The notes: generated from the letters alone by a model not told the origin. Positions 32,588 through 41,268 are shown, counted from the stretch's first letter. The stretch: DNA of 64,000 nucleotides from Rhizobium viscosum (GCF_014873945.1 NZ_JADBEC010000002.1:1922001-1986000), one strand, 5' to 3'. Numbers and translations: made by a program.

Positions 32588-33751
32588 ATGGCTGCAACAA
32601 TGACGATCTGGATTCTTCTCGCGGTGATGACGACCGCAGCAACTGCCATCCTGCTTCACCCGCTTTCGACGGGCGGTCGGCGGGTGGTGAGCGCCAAAGC
32701 GGATGTCCGCAAGGTCTATCGCGACCAGCTTTTCGAACTCGATGAAGATATCGCCTCCGGACGCATCTCGCCGGACGAGTACGAACTGGCCAAAGCAGAA
32801 ACGGCACGCCGGCTCTTCAAGGCCGCGGATGACAACCGGCCGGCGCAGACCGCGCGACGCCCCGACAGATGGCTCAAACATGCCATAGCCGCGTTCCTGC
32901 CCTTGCTCAGCATCGCTCTTTACGTTTCGCTCGGCTCCCCCGATCTTCCCTCGCGTCCTTTGGCCGCGAGGCTCGCGGAGCCGGGCGAGGATCTCGCAAT
33001 CCTCGTGAAGAAGATGGAGGATCATCTGGCTAAGCGTCCCGAGGACGGGCGGGGATGGGACGTCATTGCTCCGGTTTACCTCAAGATGAACAGGGTCGAT
33101 GACGCTGCAAAAGCCTATCGTACGGCACTTCGTCTCAACGGAACCAATGTTTCCCGCCTGGAAGGATTGTCAGAGACGCTGATGGCGACCGCCGAAGGTG
33201 TGGTGACGGAAGATGCGCGCAAGGTGCTGGAGCAGTCGTTGGCGCTCGAGCCGAACAACCCGCGTGCACGCTTCTACATTGCGCTGAGCCTTGAGCAGGC
33301 GGGCCAACCGGATCAGGCGCGCACCGCCTTCGAGGCGTTGGCGAAACAATCGCCGGCCGATGCGCCCTGGCTGGCGCTGGTCAACGAGCATATCGCCAAA
33401 AACGGCGGCACGGCGGTTGCGCCTGCTGCCGAGCCTGCCGCACAGCCGCCCGCTCTGGGCGGCCCGACCGAGCAGGATGTGGCGACGGCCGAGACGATGA
33501 GCAGCGGCGACCGCCAGCAAATGATCCGGGGCATGGTGGAAAGCCTGGATGCCAAACTGTCGGCCGACCCTGATAATTTCGAGGGCTGGATGCGTCTCGT
33601 CCGCTCTTACGCCGTATTGAACGACAAGGATCGTGCGGCGGATGCCTTGAAGCGCGGGCTTGCCGCCTTCCCGGCATCGGGTGAGCAGGGCAGGCAGCTT
33701 TTGGCTTTGGCAAAAGAACTCGGCATCGCCACGGAAGGATCGGTTGAATGA
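32588..33751 (+). CDS. ccmI: CcmI (CycH), cytochrome c maturation protein
   Basis: A 387-residue inner-membrane protein. Two membrane helices (about 6-24 and 95-115) enclose a cytoplasmic loop with VYRDQLFELDEDIASGRISPDEY; the periplasmic part carries TPR-like helices (about 135-270) that hold apocytochrome c. It starts a four-gene operon ccmIEFH with 4-bp overlaps. The ATG at 32588 lacks a clear ribosome site, and another ATG follows at 32600. Confidence 0.94.
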   Translation: MAATMTIWILLAVMTTAATAILLHPLSTGGRRVVSAKADVRKVYRDQLFELDEDIASGRISPDEYELAKAETARRLFKAADDNRPAQTARRPDRWLKHAIAAFLPLLSIALYVSLGSPDLPSRPLAARLAEPGEDLAILVKKMEDHLAKRPEDGRGWDVIAPVYLKMNRVDDAAKAYRTALRLNGTNVSRLEGLSETLMATAEGVVTEDARKVLEQSLALEPNNPRARFYIALSLEQAGQPDQARTAFEALAKQSPADAPWLALVNEHIAKNGGTAVAPAAEPAAQPPALGGPTEQDVATAETMSSGDRQQMIRGMVESLDAKLSADPDNFEGWMRLVRSYAVLNDKDRAADALKRGLAAFPASGEQGRQLLALAKELGIATEGSVE

Positions 33752-34260
33752 CGCGCAAGCAGAAACGCCTGGCGGTGATTGCCGGCGGCATGAGCTTCAT
33801 CCTTGTCGCGGTGCTGCTCGTGATGTTCGCCTTCAGCCAGTCGGTTGCCTATTTCTATATGCCGGGCGATCTCGTCAGCAACCCGGTCGCACCGGGCACC
33901 CGCATCCGCCTCGGCGGCCTCGTCGGCGAGGGCAGCGTCCTGCGCGGTGAGGGTTCGGTGGTGCGCTTTGCGGTGACCGATCCGAGCGGTCAGATCGTCA
34001 ATGTCCGCTACCAGGGCATATTGCCTGACCTGTTTCGCGAAGGGCAGGGGGTGGTGACCGAAGGAAGTTTCGAGACGGGCAGCAACGTCTTCACCGCCGA
34101 TACCGTGCTTGCCAAGCATGACGAGACCTATATGCCGAAGGACGTGGCCGACAGGCTGAAGGCTCAGGGCCTCTGGGAAGAGGGCAAGGGAGCAGCACCG
34201 CAAGGTCAGCAAGCCAGAGCCCAGGAAACCAAGGCTGAGGAAACGAAGGCGACGCCATGA
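33748..34260 (+). CDS. ccmE: CcmE (CycJ), periplasmic heme chaperone
   Basis: A 170-residue membrane-anchored OB-fold protein. Helix about 8-30; heme attaches covalently to H124 in LAKHDETYMP, with Y128 nearby. VRYQGILPDLFREGQGVV is a family block. The tail is rich in Ala, Gln, Lys and Glu. It receives heme from CcmC and passes it to CcmF/H. Overlaps ccmI and ccmF by 4 bp. Confidence 0.96.
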   Translation: MTRKQKRLAVIAGGMSFILVAVLLVMFAFSQSVAYFYMPGDLVSNPVAPGTRIRLGGLVGEGSVLRGEGSVVRFAVTDPSGQIVNVRYQGILPDLFREGQGVVTEGSFETGSNVFTADTVLAKHDETYMPKDVADRLKAQGLWEEGKGAAPQGQQARAQETKAEETKATP

Positions 34261-36260
34261 TCATCGAGATCGGCCACTATGCGCTGGTTCTGGCGCTCGC
34301 AACCGCGATCGTCCTGTCGCTCGTACCGGTGATCGGTGCAAGGCGCGGCGATCAGGCGATGATGGATGTGGCGCCCTTGGGCTCCATCCTGCTCTTTGCC
34401 CTCGTCGCCTTCTCCTTCGGCGTGCTCACCTATGCCCATGTCGTTTCCGACTTCTCGGTGCAGAACGTCTGGGAGAATTCGCATTCACTGGTGCCGCTGA
34501 TCTACAAATATTCCGGCGTCTGGGGCAATCACGAGGGATCGATGATGCTCTGGCTGCTGATCCTTGCGCTGTTCAGCGCCTTGGTCGCGATCTTCGGCCG
34601 CAATCTGCCCGATACGCTGAAGGCCAATGTGCTCTCCGTCCAGGCCTGGATCTCGGTCGCCTTCATCCTCTTCATCCTGTTGACCTCCAATCCCTTCGTC
34701 CGCCTCGATCCGGCCCCTGCCGAGGGCCGCGACCTGAACCCGGTGCTGCAGGATATCGGCCTCGCCATCCATCCGCCGCTGCTCTACCTCGGTTATGTCG
34801 GCTTCTCGGTCTGCTTCTCCTTTGCCGTTGCCGCCCTTCTCGACGGCCGCATCGATGCCGCCTGGGCGCGCTGGGTGCGGCCCTGGACGCTCGCAGCCTG
34901 GACCTTCCTGACACTTGGCATCGCCATGGGTTCCTACTGGGCCTATTACGAGCTCGGCTGGGGCGGCTGGTGGTTCTGGGATCCGGTGGAGAACGCCTCC
35001 TTCATGCCCTGGCTGGCCGGCACGGCACTCTTGCACTCGGCGCTCGTCATGGAAAAGCGCGAGGCGCTGAAGATCTGGACGGTGCTGCTTGCCATCCTCA
35101 CCTTCTCGCTGTCGCTGATGGGCACCTTCCTGGTGCGCTCCGGTGTCCTGACCTCGGTCCATGCTTTCGCCAGCGACCCGAGCCGCGGCGTCTTCATTCT
35201 CTGCATTCTCCTGATCTTCATCGGCGGAGCGCTGTCGCTCTTTGCCTTCCGTGCGCCGCTGCTCTCGGCCGGCGGGCTGTTTGCGCCGATCTCGCGTGAG
35301 GGCGCGCTCGTCGTCAACAACCTGATCCTGACGGTTGCCTGCGGCACGGTTCTGACAGGCACGCTCTATCCGCTGGTCCTGGAAACCTTGACCGGCGACA
35401 AGATCTCCGTCGGCCCGCCCTTCTTCAACCTGACCTTCGGCCTGCTGATGGCGCCGCTCCTGATCGTCGTGCCCTTCGGGCCGCTGCTCGCCTGGAAGCG
35501 CGGCGATCTGCTCGGCGCAATGCAGCGGCTCTATGTCGTGGCCGCTCTCGCTTTCGTCGCGGCCCTGATCTTCTTCTATCTCCAGCATGGCGGCCCGGTC
35601 ATGGCCGTGCTCGGCCTTGCCGCCGGCCTGTTCCTGATCCTGGGCGCGGCGGCCGATCTCTGGTATCGCGCCGGCATCGGCAAGGTGAAGGTCGATATCG
35701 CCTGGCGCCGGCTGACCGGCCTGCCGCGCTCGGCCTTCGGCACCGCACTTGCCCATGCCGGGCTTGGCGTGACCGTGCTCGGCATCGTTGCCGTCACCAC
35801 GTTCCAAACCGAGCATGTGGTCGAGATGAAGCAGGGCCAGTCGACGGAGGCCGGCGGCTACAGCATCGTCTTCGACGGCATTCAGCCGGCAACCGGCCCG
35901 AACTATACCGAGGACCGCGGCCACTTCTCGATCCGCCGCGGCGGCGCCGAGGTTGCCGACGTCTGGTCGGCCAAGCGGCTCTATACCGCAAGGCAGATGC
36001 CGACGACCGAAGCCGGCATCCTGACCTTCGGCCTCAGCCAGCTCTATGTGTCGCTCGGTGACGCCACCCATGACGGCGGCATCGTCGTGCGCATCTGGTG
36101 GAAGCCGTTCATTCTCTGCATCTGGGGCGGGACCTTGATCATGGCTTTCGGCGGCTTCGTCTCGCTGACCGACCGCCGCCTGCGTGTCGGTGCCCCGAGC
36201 AGAAAGGCGAAGGCCAAGCCGGCCAAGCCGGCGGCACCCGTCATGGAGCCGGCGGAATGA
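34257..36260 (+). CDS. ccmF: CcmF (CycK), heme lyase subunit
   Basis: A 667-residue membrane protein with about 14 helices. The tryptophan-rich heme motif (GWGGWWFWDPVENASFMPW) lies near residues 238-256, and WGNHEGSMMLW and histidine-bearing IHPPLLYLGY blocks are typical. It joins heme to the CxxCH of apocytochromes with CcmH and CcmI. Its stop overlaps the ccmH start codon (ATGA). Confidence 0.97.
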   Translation: MIIEIGHYALVLALATAIVLSLVPVIGARRGDQAMMDVAPLGSILLFALVAFSFGVLTYAHVVSDFSVQNVWENSHSLVPLIYKYSGVWGNHEGSMMLWLLILALFSALVAIFGRNLPDTLKANVLSVQAWISVAFILFILLTSNPFVRLDPAPAEGRDLNPVLQDIGLAIHPPLLYLGYVGFSVCFSFAVAALLDGRIDAAWARWVRPWTLAAWTFLTLGIAMGSYWAYYELGWGGWWFWDPVENASFMPWLAGTALLHSALVMEKREALKIWTVLLAILTFSLSLMGTFLVRSGVLTSVHAFASDPSRGVFILCILLIFIGGALSLFAFRAPLLSAGGLFAPISREGALVVNNLILTVACGTVLTGTLYPLVLETLTGDKISVGPPFFNLTFGLLMAPLLIVVPFGPLLAWKRGDLLGAMQRLYVVAALAFVAALIFFYLQHGGPVMAVLGLAAGLFLILGAAADLWYRAGIGKVKVDIAWRRLTGLPRSAFGTALAHAGLGVTVLGIVAVTTFQTEHVVEMKQGQSTEAGGYSIVFDGIQPATGPNYTEDRGHFSIRRGGAEVADVWSAKRLYTARQMPTTEAGILTFGLSQLYVSLGDATHDGGIVVRIWWKPFILCIWGGTLIMAFGGFVSLTDRRLRVGAPSRKAKAKPAKPAAPVMEPAE

Positions 36261-36919
36261 GGAGCGGTCCCCATTCTCCCTCATTCCTGTGCTTGTCACA
36301 GGAATCCAGCGCGCCCAAGTCCTTGGGCGCAGAAGACTCATTTGGAGTTGGGAGCGATTCATTCACGGCGCAGACGCGCCGTGGCTGGATTCCTGTGACA
36401 AGCACAGGAATGAGGGGAGGAGAGATTTGGCGCCTCTCGCAAGTGTCGCGCCTTTCCTCCCGTCTCCTTATAATCCTGTTCGTTATCTTCGCGCCGCTCG
36501 CCGCCTTTGCCGTCAACCCGGACGAGATGCTCTCCGACCCGGCGCTGGAAGCCCGCGCGCGGACACTCTCGGCGGAACTGCGCTGCATGGTCTGCCAGAA
36601 CCAGTCGATCGACGATTCCAATGCCGACCTCGCCAAGGATCTGCGCCTGCTGGTGCGCGAGCGCATCACCGATGGCGACAGTGACGATGAGGTGCTGAAC
36701 TATATCGTCTCGCGCTACGGCGAGTTCGTGCTGCTGAAGCCGCGCTTTAGTGTCAGAACGCTGCTGCTCTGGGGTGCGCCCGTGCTGCTGATCCTTGCCG
36801 GCGGGGTTTCCCTCATCGTCTTCGCCCGCAAGCGGGCCGGCAAGCCCACCGGCAGCAAACTCACGGAAGATGAGAAGGCAAGGCTTGCCGAGCTGCTGGA
36901 TCCAGCACCGCGACTTTGA
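36257..36919 (+). CDS. ccmH: CcmH (CycL), with palindromic repeat in its 5' end
   Basis: Thioredoxin-fold-like apocytochrome c reductant and heme-lyase partner. The conserved part has a hydrophobic signal (LLIILFVIFAPLAAFA), the redox motif LRCMVCQNQSI and a C-terminal anchor. From the ATGA overlap with ccmF the protein would have 220 residues, about 50 more than usual at the front; the extra part (about residues 8-53) is encoded by a palindromic repeat at 36278-36416 that keeps the frame open. Alternative starts are an ATG at 36410, inside the repeat arm, or a GTG at 36443 after GGGGAGGAGAG. The core is intact. Confidence 0.88.
   Translation: MRSGPHSPSFLCLSQESSAPKSLGAEDSFGVGSDSFTAQTRRGWIPVTSTGMRGGEIWRLSQVSRLSSRLLIILFVIFAPLAAFAVNPDEMLSDPALEARARTLSAELRCMVCQNQSIDDSNADLAKDLRLLVRERITDGDSDDEVLNYIVSRYGEFVLLKPRFSVRTLLLWGAPVLLILAGGVSLIVFARKRAGKPTGSKLTEDEKARLAELLDPAPRL
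36278..36416. repeat. Palindromic mosaic repeat inside ccmH 5' region
   Basis: The outer arms 36278-36310 and 36384-36416 are a perfect 33-bp inverted repeat; each arm is itself a 9-bp hairpin (ATTCCTGTG / CACAGGAAT). Two inner hairpins lie at 36311-36330 (9-bp stem) and 36365-36382 (7-bp stem). The 139-bp element has the form of rhizobial intergenic mosaic elements (RIME-like), but here it is in-frame between the ccmH start codon and signal peptide. Confidence 0.9.
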
Positions 36920-36929
36920 CGGAGGTCAA
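36916..36929 (+). promoter_or_regulatory. FixK-type box for the CBS-BON gene
   Basis: TTGAC-GGAG-GTCAA, a dyad overlapping the ccmH stop codon. The predicted start near 36964 leaves a 31-nt leader before 36995. Confidence 0.8.
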
Positions 36930-36994
36930 GGTCTGTTCGTCCAAGCTGTCCTACTCTCACGGCACCAAATATTTCCGGAAAGGGAGGTGCACAC

Positions 36995-37687
36995 ATGCAG
37001 GCCAAGGACATTATGACGAGTAACGTGGTTTCGATCAGCCCTGCGGCAGGGATCCGCCACGCCGTCGCGGTGATGATGCAAAACAATATCAGCGGGCTGC
37101 CTGTCGTTGACGACGAAGGGCGGGTCTGTGGAATTCTGACCGAAGGCGACCTGCTGCTGCGGCGCGAGATCCGGCTTGCGCCGCGCACCGCGCGTAACGC
37201 GGAAATCACGTCCGATGTCGATCTCGACCGCTACATTCGCGGCAACGGCTGGTCCGTCAAAGATATCATGTCGCGCGACGTCATTGTCGCCAGCCCGGAC
37301 AGCGAGGTTTCGGATATTGCCGAAAGCCTCGAGGTCCATCGCATCAAGCGTATTCCGATCGTCGAGGCCGGACGGCTTGTCGGGATCGTCAGCCGTCGCG
37401 ATATCCTCGCTTTGATCGCGGACGCGCCGACGCTCAGGTTACCGCGCGAGGACGACGCGATCCTCCTGGCAGTTCGCGCACGCCTGAAATACGATCTCGG
37501 CCTGACGCCGCAGAGGATCCGCGTCTCCGTCCATAACGGGCAGATCACGCTCGAAGGAAATGTGGAGACCGACTTGCAGCGCCGTGCCGTGCTGGCGCTC
37601 GTCGAGAATCTCGGATCGGGAGGCTGCCTCGATCGGTTGCAGCTTGCCGCAGATTCAGATCCGGAAAAGCGGGCGCAACAGGCTTAA
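36995..37687 (+). CDS. CBS-pair plus BON-domain protein
   Basis: A 230-residue protein: two CBS motifs (about 5-62 and 88-142, MQAKDIMTSNVV and VKDIMSRDVIV) and a BON domain (about 150-215, ITLEGNVETDLQRRAV). CBS pairs sense adenine nucleotides; BON domains bind membranes or phospholipid in other proteins. GGGAGG precedes the start. It lies downstream of ccmIEFH, with its own FixK-type box. Role in low-oxygen physiology unknown. Confidence 0.85.
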   Translation: MQAKDIMTSNVVSISPAAGIRHAVAVMMQNNISGLPVVDDEGRVCGILTEGDLLLRREIRLAPRTARNAEITSDVDLDRYIRGNGWSVKDIMSRDVIVASPDSEVSDIAESLEVHRIKRIPIVEAGRLVGIVSRRDILALIADAPTLRLPREDDAILLAVRARLKYDLGLTPQRIRVSVHNGQITLEGNVETDLQRRAVLALVENLGSGGCLDRLQLAADSDPEKRAQQA

Positions 37688-37727
37688 GTCCAAGCCACCG
37701 ATCCAGTCGCAGGCGAGGGGCTTCCGG

Positions 37728-38291
37728 TCAGCTGCCGGCAGCCAATGCCTTGTCGATCGCAGGTCCAATGCCGGCCGACAGGGCCTTGTCGTCGAGAGGC
37801 CCGACCTGCTTGAACAGGATGCGGCCATCGCGGCCGATGACGAAAGTCTCCGGCACGCCGTAGACACCCCAGTCGATCGCCTCCCTGCCGGTCGGATCGA
37901 CGCCGATGGCAGCGTAAGGGTTTCCGTTATCGCGCAAGAAGGCCAGAGCGTTGCTGCTGTTGTCCTTGTAATTGATGCCTATCAGCTTGATACGGCGGTC
38001 CTTCGATAGCCGCATGAGCGCGGCATGTTCCTGCCGGCAGGGGATGCACCAGGATGCGAATACGTTGACGATCGCGACCTGGCCGGAAAGTCCGCTACCC
38101 TGAAGTCCGGGAGACTGCAGGCCGGCAAGAGGAGGCAGATCGATCGCAGGATGTGTCTGGCCGATCAATGCTGAGGGAAGGGCGGAGGGCGAATATCCTT
38201 CCACCGCTTCCCGATAAAGCATGCGCCCGGCGGCGCCGACAATCGCCGCAAAGACGAGCAGCGGCACGGCGGCCAGGAGATAGCGACGCAT
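37728..38291 (-). CDS. ccmG: CcmG (DsbE-like) thiol-disulfide oxidoreductase
   Basis: A 187-residue membrane-anchored thioredoxin with signal anchor (about 4-25) and active site W81-C82-IP-C85. GVYGVPETFVIG holds the cis-proline. It keeps the heme-binding cysteines of apocytochromes c reduced. Follows ccmD directly (1-bp-type junction). Last gene of a ccmCDG run. Confidence 0.95.
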   Translation of the reverse strand: MRRYLLAAVPLLVFAAIVGAAGRMLYREAVEGYSPSALPSALIGQTHPAIDLPPLAGLQSPGLQGSGLSGQVAIVNVFASWCIPCRQEHAALMRLSKDRRIKLIGINYKDNSSNALAFLRDNGNPYAAIGVDPTGREAIDWGVYGVPETFVIGRDGRILFKQVGPLDDKALSAGIGPAIDKALAAGS

Positions 38292-38447
38292 TTAGCGGGC
38301 CTCGTGACGTGCTTGATGCCTGATCTTCGCCACTACTTCGACCTGCCGACGATAGGCGCGGCCGCGAAACCAGGTGGTCATGCTGATAGCGATCATGACG
38401 GAGAATGCGACAGTGTAGGCTGCGAGCACATAATCCTGATGTGTCAT
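38292..38447 (-). CDS. ccmD: CcmD, small membrane protein of heme export
   Basis: A 51-residue protein with one membrane helix (about 5-24, YVLAAYTVAFSVMIAISM) followed by a basic cytoplasmic tail (FRGRAYRRQ). It lies between ccmC and ccmG with no gap on either side. In other systems it helps release holo-CcmE from CcmABC. Confidence 0.9.
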   Translation of the reverse strand: MTHQDYVLAAYTVAFSVMIAISMTTWFRGRAYRRQVEVVAKIRHQARHEAR

Positions 38448-39212
38448 TCAATTCTCCCTTTGTGTTGCGGCCCGTGCCGCCAGGCGATGATGCGACAGGA
38501 GCCTCCGCCGCCAGATTTCGTTCCTGATCGAAGCCACGTGGAGAGTGAAAAAGAGTGCCGTGAAGGCCAGCCCCATGATCAGGAGCGGGCGAAGGAATTC
38601 TATGTCCAGAGCGGGGCCGTTTAGCCTGAGCACGCTTGCCGGCTGATGCAGGGTGTTCCACCAGTCGACCGAGAACTTGATGATCGGAATGTTGACGAAG
38701 CCCACGAGGACGAGAACCGCCGTGACACGAGCGGCGCGCGTCGGCTCATCGATCGCGCGGTTGATCGCCAACAGGCCGAGATACATCAGGAAAAGCACGA
38801 ACATTGAGGTCAGGCGTGCGTCCCACACCCACCAGGTTCCCCACATCGGCTTGCCCCAGATCGCGCCTGTGACGAGCGATACGAAGGTAAAGGCCGCGCC
38901 GATTGGCGCAGCGGCGCGCGCGGCGACATCGGCAAGCGGGTGGCGCCATACCAGGGAGCCAATGGCGCTTGCGGTCATCACCGTATAGCAGAGCATCGCC
39001 ATCCATGCCGCCGGCACATGGACATACATGATCCTGACGGTCTCACCCTGCTGGTAATCGCCGTCGGAAACAAAACTCAGATAAAGTCCAATGGCGAAAC
39101 AGAGAGCAGTAACTATTGAAAGTCCAGGCAGGACCCGATCGGCCAGTTCCAGGAATCTGGCGGGCTGCGCAAGCCTGATGATGTCGTCTTTGATGCGTTC
39201 GACGTGGGTCAT
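38448..39212 (-). CDS. ccmC: CcmC, heme delivery to CcmE
   Basis: A 254-residue, six-helix membrane protein with the tryptophan-rich motif WGKPMWGTWWVWDARLTS and flanking histidines (MYVHVPAAW and LHQP) that hold heme. It loads heme onto CcmE. No ccmA or ccmB precedes it; instead a divergent ABC exporter gene lies upstream. The box TTGAC-N4-ATCAA is 34 bp from its ATG, unusually near. Confidence 0.96.
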   Translation of the reverse strand: MTHVERIKDDIIRLAQPARFLELADRVLPGLSIVTALCFAIGLYLSFVSDGDYQQGETVRIMYVHVPAAWMAMLCYTVMTASAIGSLVWRHPLADVAARAAAPIGAAFTFVSLVTGAIWGKPMWGTWWVWDARLTSMFVLFLMYLGLLAINRAIDEPTRAARVTAVLVLVGFVNIPIIKFSVDWWNTLHQPASVLRLNGPALDIEFLRPLLIMGLAFTALFFTLHVASIRNEIWRRRLLSHHRLAARAATQREN

Positions 39213-39245
39213 GGCCCTCTCTAGCGTCTAAGGCCGTCAAACGAA

Positions 39246-39259
39246 TTGACCCGGATCAA
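39246..39259. promoter_or_regulatory. FixK box between ccmC and the ABC exporter
   Basis: TTGAC-CCGG-ATCAA. A -41.5 location toward ccmC would start transcription at about the ccmC start codon; toward the exporter it predicts 39294. Confidence 0.7.
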
Positions 39260-39345
39260 ACACCGACCATCGGCGCAGCAGGCTCATCGCGACATATTGC
39301 CGGGGCGTTCTGCCGCGGCAACGCTCCGGCAGAACCGGTTGATAA

Positions 39346-39359
39346 TTGATCGTGGTCAA
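39346..39359 (+). promoter_or_regulatory. FixK box for the ABC exporter
   Basis: TTGAT-CGTG-GTCAA. The predicted start near 39394 leaves a 24-nt leader before the ATG at 39418. Confidence 0.75.
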
Positions 39360-39417
39360 AGACGATTGCCGCGCAAATGCCAAAAAGGGGTATTCCAGTC
39401 AGGAGACCCTCACCTTG

Positions 39418-41268
39418 ATGATTGCCGCGCACGACCGATCCGCCACTCCTCCCGCCAAAGTGATTGCGGGCTCCAGACCGCAGCCGGAGAACAAGAAGCC
39501 CGGTGTCTCTGGCCTCGTCCGGTTGCTGCCCCTGCTGCGGCCTCACCGCGGCCTCGTACTGTTGGCAGTGATTTCGCTTGCGGCCGCGGCGCTGATTTCG
39601 CTTGCGCTGCCGATGGCGGTCCGCCGGATGATCGACCACGGGTTCGGCCAATCCGACGATGGCTTCGTCAACAGCTATTTCCTGATGCTTCTTGCACTTG
39701 CGGTCGCGCTCGCCATGGCGAGCGCCTGCCGCTATTATTTCGTCACGACACTTGGCGAGCGCGTCGTCAGCGACCTGCGTGTGAAGACCTTCCGAAATGT
39801 GACACGGCTGCCGGCAAGCTTTTTTGACGCCAACAAATCCGGCGACATCGCATCGCGGCTGGCGGCGGATGCCGCACAGATCAAGTCCGCATTAAATCTC
39901 GCCGCATCGGTTGCCCTGCGTAATTCGTTGCTCTGCCTCGGCGCCCTGGCGATGATGTTCGTGACGAGCCCTGGACTTTCCACCATCACATTGGGTGCCA
40001 TTCCGCTCGTGGTCGCGCCGCTCGTTCTTTTCGGTCGCTCGGTTCGCAGAAAATCGCGTGCAGCCCAGGACGCTCTAGCGAGCGCATCTGCTTTCGCCAG
40101 TGAGATGATTGCCGGAAGCCGAACTGTGCAGGCTTTCAATGGAGAGGCTGCGGCGAGCGAGAGGTACGCATGTGACATCGAGGCGTCTTATCGCTGCGCT
40201 GTCTTTGCCGCCCGCTCGCGCGCGGTCCTGACTGCTGTCGCCATTGCTCTCATTTTTGGAAGCGTCGTCGGGGTTCTCTGGATCGGTGCTCACAACCTGC
40301 TTTCCGGAACGCTGTCAGCGGGAAGCCTGAGCCAGTTCCTGCTGTATTCCGTCATTGCGGCAGGGTCGCTGGGCTCGCTTTCGGAGGTCTGGGGCGAACT
40401 GGCGCAGGCTGCGGGTTCAGCCGAACGCCTTTTCGAATTGCTCGATGAAGATACCGGTGAGAGCGAGCCGGGCTCGCGTACTCCGCTCAGCCAGCCCGCA
40501 AAAGGCGCGATCGAAATCCGGGATCTGCATTTCGCCTATCCGAGCGCTCCGGACAGGAAAGTCCTCACGGGCCTGTCGATGAACGTACGGCCCGGCGAGA
40601 CAGTAGCGCTTGTGGGTGCTTCCGGCTCGGGCAAGAGCACGATCTTTTCGCTCCTGCTCGGTTTCTACAAGGATTATTCCGGCGACATTTCGCTCGATGG
40701 CTGCGATGTGCGTACAACCGTCACCGCTGCGGTTCGAAGGGAAATTGCTGTCGTGCCACAGGATGTGACAATTTTCGCAACGACCGTCGCAGAAAATATC
40801 AGTCTCGGACGACCTGACGCGTCGCAGGACGAGATCGCAGCTGCAGCGACAACAGCAAGGGCGCACGGGTTCATTTCCGACCTGCCGGATGGCTATGGCA
40901 CCATGGTCGGCGAGCGCGGTCTGACGCTGTCTGGCGGCCAGCGGCAGAGACTTGCCATCGCCCGAGCTGTCCTGAAGAACACGCCGATCCTTTTGCTGGA
41001 TGAGGCCACGGCATCGCTCGACGCGGAAAACGAAATGCTCGTGCAAAGAGGGCTCGACGAGTTGATGTGCAATCGCACAACGATCGTGATTGCGCATCGG
41101 CTTGCTACGGTGCTCAAGGCGGATCGAATTCTGGTGATCGACGGCGGTCGGGTGATCGAGGAGGGGACACACGCCGCGCTGATCCGCAAGGGCGGGGCAT
41201 ATTCCAAGCTTGCCGAACTACAGTTCGATCTCTCTGGGTCGGCAGCTTTGGAGCATGATGCGGCGTAA
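39418..41268 (+). CDS. ABC half-transporter (exporter, MsbA/LapB-like fold)
   Basis: A 616-residue exporter. About six membrane helices (about 35-310), then an ATPase with Walker A GASGSGKST, Q-loop VPQDVTIF, signature LSGGQRQRLAIARAVL, Walker B ILLLDEATASLD and switch His in IAHRL. It should work as a homodimer. The start at 39418 is preferred, because the TTG 24 codons earlier lies inside the FixK box. AGGAGA lies upstream. It faces ccmC, where ccmAB might be expected. The cargo is unknown; heme, thiol or cytochrome-assembly roles are speculation. Confidence 0.85.
   Translation: MIAAHDRSATPPAKVIAGSRPQPENKKPGVSGLVRLLPLLRPHRGLVLLAVISLAAAALISLALPMAVRRMIDHGFGQSDDGFVNSYFLMLLALAVALAMASACRYYFVTTLGERVVSDLRVKTFRNVTRLPASFFDANKSGDIASRLAADAAQIKSALNLAASVALRNSLLCLGALAMMFVTSPGLSTITLGAIPLVVAPLVLFGRSVRRKSRAAQDALASASAFASEMIAGSRTVQAFNGEAAASERYACDIEASYRCAVFAARSRAVLTAVAIALIFGSVVGVLWIGAHNLLSGTLSAGSLSQFLLYSVIAAGSLGSLSEVWGELAQAAGSAERLFELLDEDTGESEPGSRTPLSQPAKGAIEIRDLHFAYPSAPDRKVLTGLSMNVRPGETVALVGASGSGKSTIFSLLLGFYKDYSGDISLDGCDVRTTVTAAVRREIAVVPQDVTIFATTVAENISLGRPDASQDEIAAAATTARAHGFISDLPDGYGTMVGERGLTLSGGQRQRLAIARAVLKNTPILLLDEATASLDAENEMLVQRGLDELMCNRTTIVIAHRLATVLKADRILVIDGGRVIEEGTHAALIRKGGAYSKLAELQFDLSGSAALEHDAA

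Noticed and set aside
34485..36362. 625-codon minus-strand frame opposite ccmF
   Set aside because: Shadow frame with composition bias; partly encoded by the palindromic repeat.
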